From positions 1-8,387 of the forward strand of contig JAHIPN010000325.1 of assembly GCA_018894595.1 (NCBI GenBank): DNA of 8,387 nt, written 5' to 3'. Below the pieces are notes generated by a model, which saw only the letters and a program-made list of their open reading frames with translations, had not been told where the DNA came from and did no database searches. Positions 6,340 through 8,387 of the stretch are shown here, one piece after another. A program made the translations under genes and the position numbers. Position 1 is the first letter of the stretch, and each line of letters opens with the position of its first letter. The DNA comes from a bacterium (lineage in GTDB: Bacteria; Atribacterota; JS1; SB-45; 34-128).

Positions 6340-8387
6340 CTAAAATGTCGTTTTTCTAGAATAATTTATACTGAGAAATCCAAAAAGATATACCAGGGCA
6401 GCTAATATAGCCACTACTTTAAAACCAAAGAAGAGGGCAATTATCACTGCGGAGACAGAGGCGATAATAGAACAGAAGTTGTTAGTCGCCCATAACCAAG
6501 GGATAAGCCCCTTTCCTTGCTCTATCGAATTGACCAACCTTATCCCTAAGGGGAAGGGCATTCCCATTAAAAATCCCAGAGGGAAGATTAATCCCACAGT
6601 AATTAATATTCTCACCAATAAACTATACTGCAAAGTGGTATTAAAGACATAAGGCAAAATAAATTGGTAAATTATTAAGAGGCCACACAGGGTAAAGATA
6701 ATAATTTTCAGAGCATTAACATAATTTTTCTCTATTCTTCTTGAATAAAAGCTCCCCAGACCAGAAAAGAACAGAAAGGAGAAGATGATAATAGAAGTAG
6801 AATAAGCAGGATTGGTCAGATATAGTATAAATTTCTGGATAAAAGAGATTTCTAAAAGCATATACCCTAAACCCAAAGAGGCAAAATAAAGCAAAAAAGG
6901 AATTTTTATCTTTCTTTTACTTATAGGGAGTCTCTTTAAAATTAAAGGCAAAAATATAAAAATGATACTAAATATTATTCCCTGAATAAAAGTGGCAAAT
7001 ATAACTAAATTCCCCCATTCTATCAAGGGCTGCCAATTAGCTGTACTTTTGATTATTTTGGGGATGTTTTTCCATTTCAGGGTGTAGAAAAAATAAGGTT
7101 GATTATCAGTAACTGCCGAAACATTAAAGAAATAACTATCATAAAAATCCTTTAACTTATTCTCCCTAAAACTATTTACCAATTGGTCTATCTCCTGATA
7201 ATAATAACTTTGCTCCAGGATATGATTTGTATTGGCCTCATCCTCCTTAATCCCCGGAAAATAGACTACATCAAAATTCCTTTTATCACAAAAATCTTTA
7301 ATTATTCTTATTTCTTCCCCTCCTATTTCTTTTTTACTTAAGATAAGAGTAGAAGTGCCCCAACTGCGGATTATGGCCAAATGATTTTCCGGTCTTTCTA
7401 TCCCCATTCGACTAAGTGCCTCCAAGCTGATACTGCAAAGGCGCACAATCTCACGAGGGGGGAATTTTAACCAGCGAGTAATACCCAACTTCCCACCATC
7501 AGAGAGATGCTGCCAAAAATCAATAAACGCCTCCACTGTATAAAGGTAATTTTCGGAAATACTATAAAATCCTCCGGAGGCAGTATTAGATGAGCCAATT
7601 AAAGAAATTTGAATCAAGTCAAACTTTTGCTCTAATCCTTTTAATACACTCCTCCCTTCACCGGTTAAGATTTTAATTTCCTCACGGTTATAAATATTTC
7701 CAGAATAATCGGCATAATTATCCTGTAGCAAGATTTTAACATCGGGATTCATCTCAATCCCCCAGATCTCTTCTGTTCCGTTATAAATTCCTCCCAAGAT
7801 ATCTAACCCTCCTCCCGGTCCAATGATCAACACTTTTCTTTTATCACCGATAAGATGAAATCCTAAGGCAGATGAGATATAATCTGAAAACTCTATTTTT
7901 TTCAATCCTTCTAAATCATTTTCCCCCTCCAATCTGGTAATCGCACTCAATCCATCACCATCAGTGACCAGACCTAATTGTTCAGGAATCTCTCCCGGGA
8001 AGTTCAAACTTAACCCCGGGGCGTATTTTACCCCCTCACTTTCTACCACCTCTAATCTGGCGAAACTATTCTCCTGCCTATCAATTATTCGGGAATTAGG
8101 GTAGCGCAATAAACTGAATAAACTTTTATAAGGATTTATCGGGAAAGAATAAAAACTCTCTGCTCCACTAAATAAAATGATAAAAACAAATATTCCCGCA
8201 ATATAAATTATTGATCTTTTATCTTTAAGTTTTAAGGAAAATAAAAAAGAAGCCAGAAAAGAGAGCAGGGGAGGGATAATCAATAAATGGCTCAAACTTA
8301 TATAATTAGCCAGAACTAAAAAAGAGATACAGCCTACGGATGCACCCCCCAAATCACAGAAATATATTTTATTTACTTTCTCGGGTA
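6340..8387 (-). CDS. Membrane protein with spermidine-synthase-like SAM-binding domain (5' end outside window)
   Basis: Large polytopic membrane protein with a central Rossmann domain related to spermidine/spermine synthases. The frame is open to the window edge: 11 codons before the TTG at 8352 encode PEKVNKIYFCD, continuing into LGGASVG, a conserved membrane-entry motif of this family, so the true start is upstream. Counting from that TTG: N-terminal membrane helices about 7-66; VTDGDGLSAITR (129-140); glycine-rich loop VLIIGPGGGLDILGG (174-188) with E200 after strand 2; DLIQISLIGS (245-254); ENYLYTVEAF (267-276); TDNQPYFF (415-422); then six or so C-terminal helices (about 448-665) with LGLGYMLLEISFIQKF (493-508), GFLMGMPFPLGIRL (593-606) and IPWLWATNNF (617-626). 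The acidic pairs that bind polyamine and decarboxylated SAM in SpeE are absent (GEG at 231-233, SLIGS at 250-254), so canonical spermidine synthesis is unlikely. It is the first visible gene of the operon; the substrate is unknown. Confidence 0.88.
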   Translation of the reverse strand, partial: PEKVNKIYFCDLGGASVGCISFLVLANYISLSHLLIIPPLLSFLASFLFSLKLKDKRSIIYIAGIFVFIILFSGAESFYSFPINPYKSLFSLLRYPNSRIIDRQENSFARLEVVESEGVKYAPGLSLNFPGEIPEQLGLVTDGDGLSAITRLEGENDLEGLKKIEFSDYISSALGFHLIGDKRKVLIIGPGGGLDILGGIYNGTEEIWGIEMNPDVKILLQDNYADYSGNIYNREEIKILTGEGRSVLKGLEQKFDLIQISLIGSSNTASGGFYSISENYLYTVEAFIDFWQHLSDGGKLGITRWLKFPPREIVRLCSISLEALSRMGIERPENHLAIIRSWGTSTLILSKKEIGGEEIRIIKDFCDKRNFDVVYFPGIKEDEANTNHILEQSYYYQEIDQLVNSFRENKLKDFYDSYFFNVSAVTDNQPYFFYTLKWKNIPKIIKSTANWQPLIEWGNLVIFATFIQGIIFSIIFIFLPLILKRLPISKRKIKIPFLLYFASLGLGYMLLEISFIQKFILYLTNPAYSTSIIIFSFLFFSGLGSFYSRRIEKNYVNALKIIIFTLCGLLIIYQFILPYVFNTTLQYSLLVRILITVGLIFPLGFLMGMPFPLGIRLVNSIEQGKGLIPWLWATNNFCSIIASVSAVIIALFFGFKVVAILAALVYLFGFLSINYSRKTTF

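Noticed and set aside
8350..8352. TTG as start codon of the spermidine-synthase-like gene
   Set aside because: The frame stays open to the window edge and the upstream codons encode a conserved family motif (VNKIYFCDLGG), so the gene begins beyond 8387.

Overview
This is an AT-rich bacterial window (about two thirds A+T by eye, with dense AGA/ATA/TTA codon use). It carries five protein-coding genes, and no rRNA, tRNA, CRISPR array or transposase gene was seen. All recognisable genes encode membrane or exported proteins, so the region concerns the cell envelope. The organism cannot be named from this. The composition, the DUF3160 and spermidine-synthase-like families and the GGGGACGG-type palindrome would suit an uncultured anaerobe (for example an Atribacterota- or Clostridia-like lineage), but that is a weak inference.

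Layout. Positions 1-821 (+) hold the C-terminal part of a Ste24-type M48 zinc metalloprotease whose start lies before the window. An AT-rich spacer (822-1085) follows, with a candidate promoter and a possible decayed copy of the repeat found further on. Next is a protein-L-isoaspartate O-methyltransferase gene (1086-1817, +) with an N-terminal membrane anchor or signal peptide. Between 1818 and 1907 two transcription units converge on a perfect 23-bp inverted repeat, whose left side also forms a hairpin followed by a T-run.

The minus strand from 8387 down to 1908 is one tight operon, read in this order: (1) a large membrane protein with a spermidine-synthase-like nucleotide-binding core (its start lies beyond the right edge); (2) 14 nt later, an exported fusion of a Memo domain and a CapA-type metallophosphoesterase domain; (3) 2 nt after that, an exported DUF3160 protein whose ribosome-binding site lies in the last codons of the fusion gene. 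The spacing implies co-expression and partly coupled translation.

Working together (inference): the operon would place an integral-membrane SAM-type enzyme, a two-domain metal enzyme and a large protein of unknown function at or outside the cytoplasmic membrane. CapA proteins act in surface polyglutamate synthesis, and Memo proteins are metal-dependent and related to extradiol dioxygenases. A surface-polymer or envelope-modification role is plausible but unproven. The plus-strand genes look like envelope protein quality control (protease and isoaspartate repair) and form a separate unit or units.
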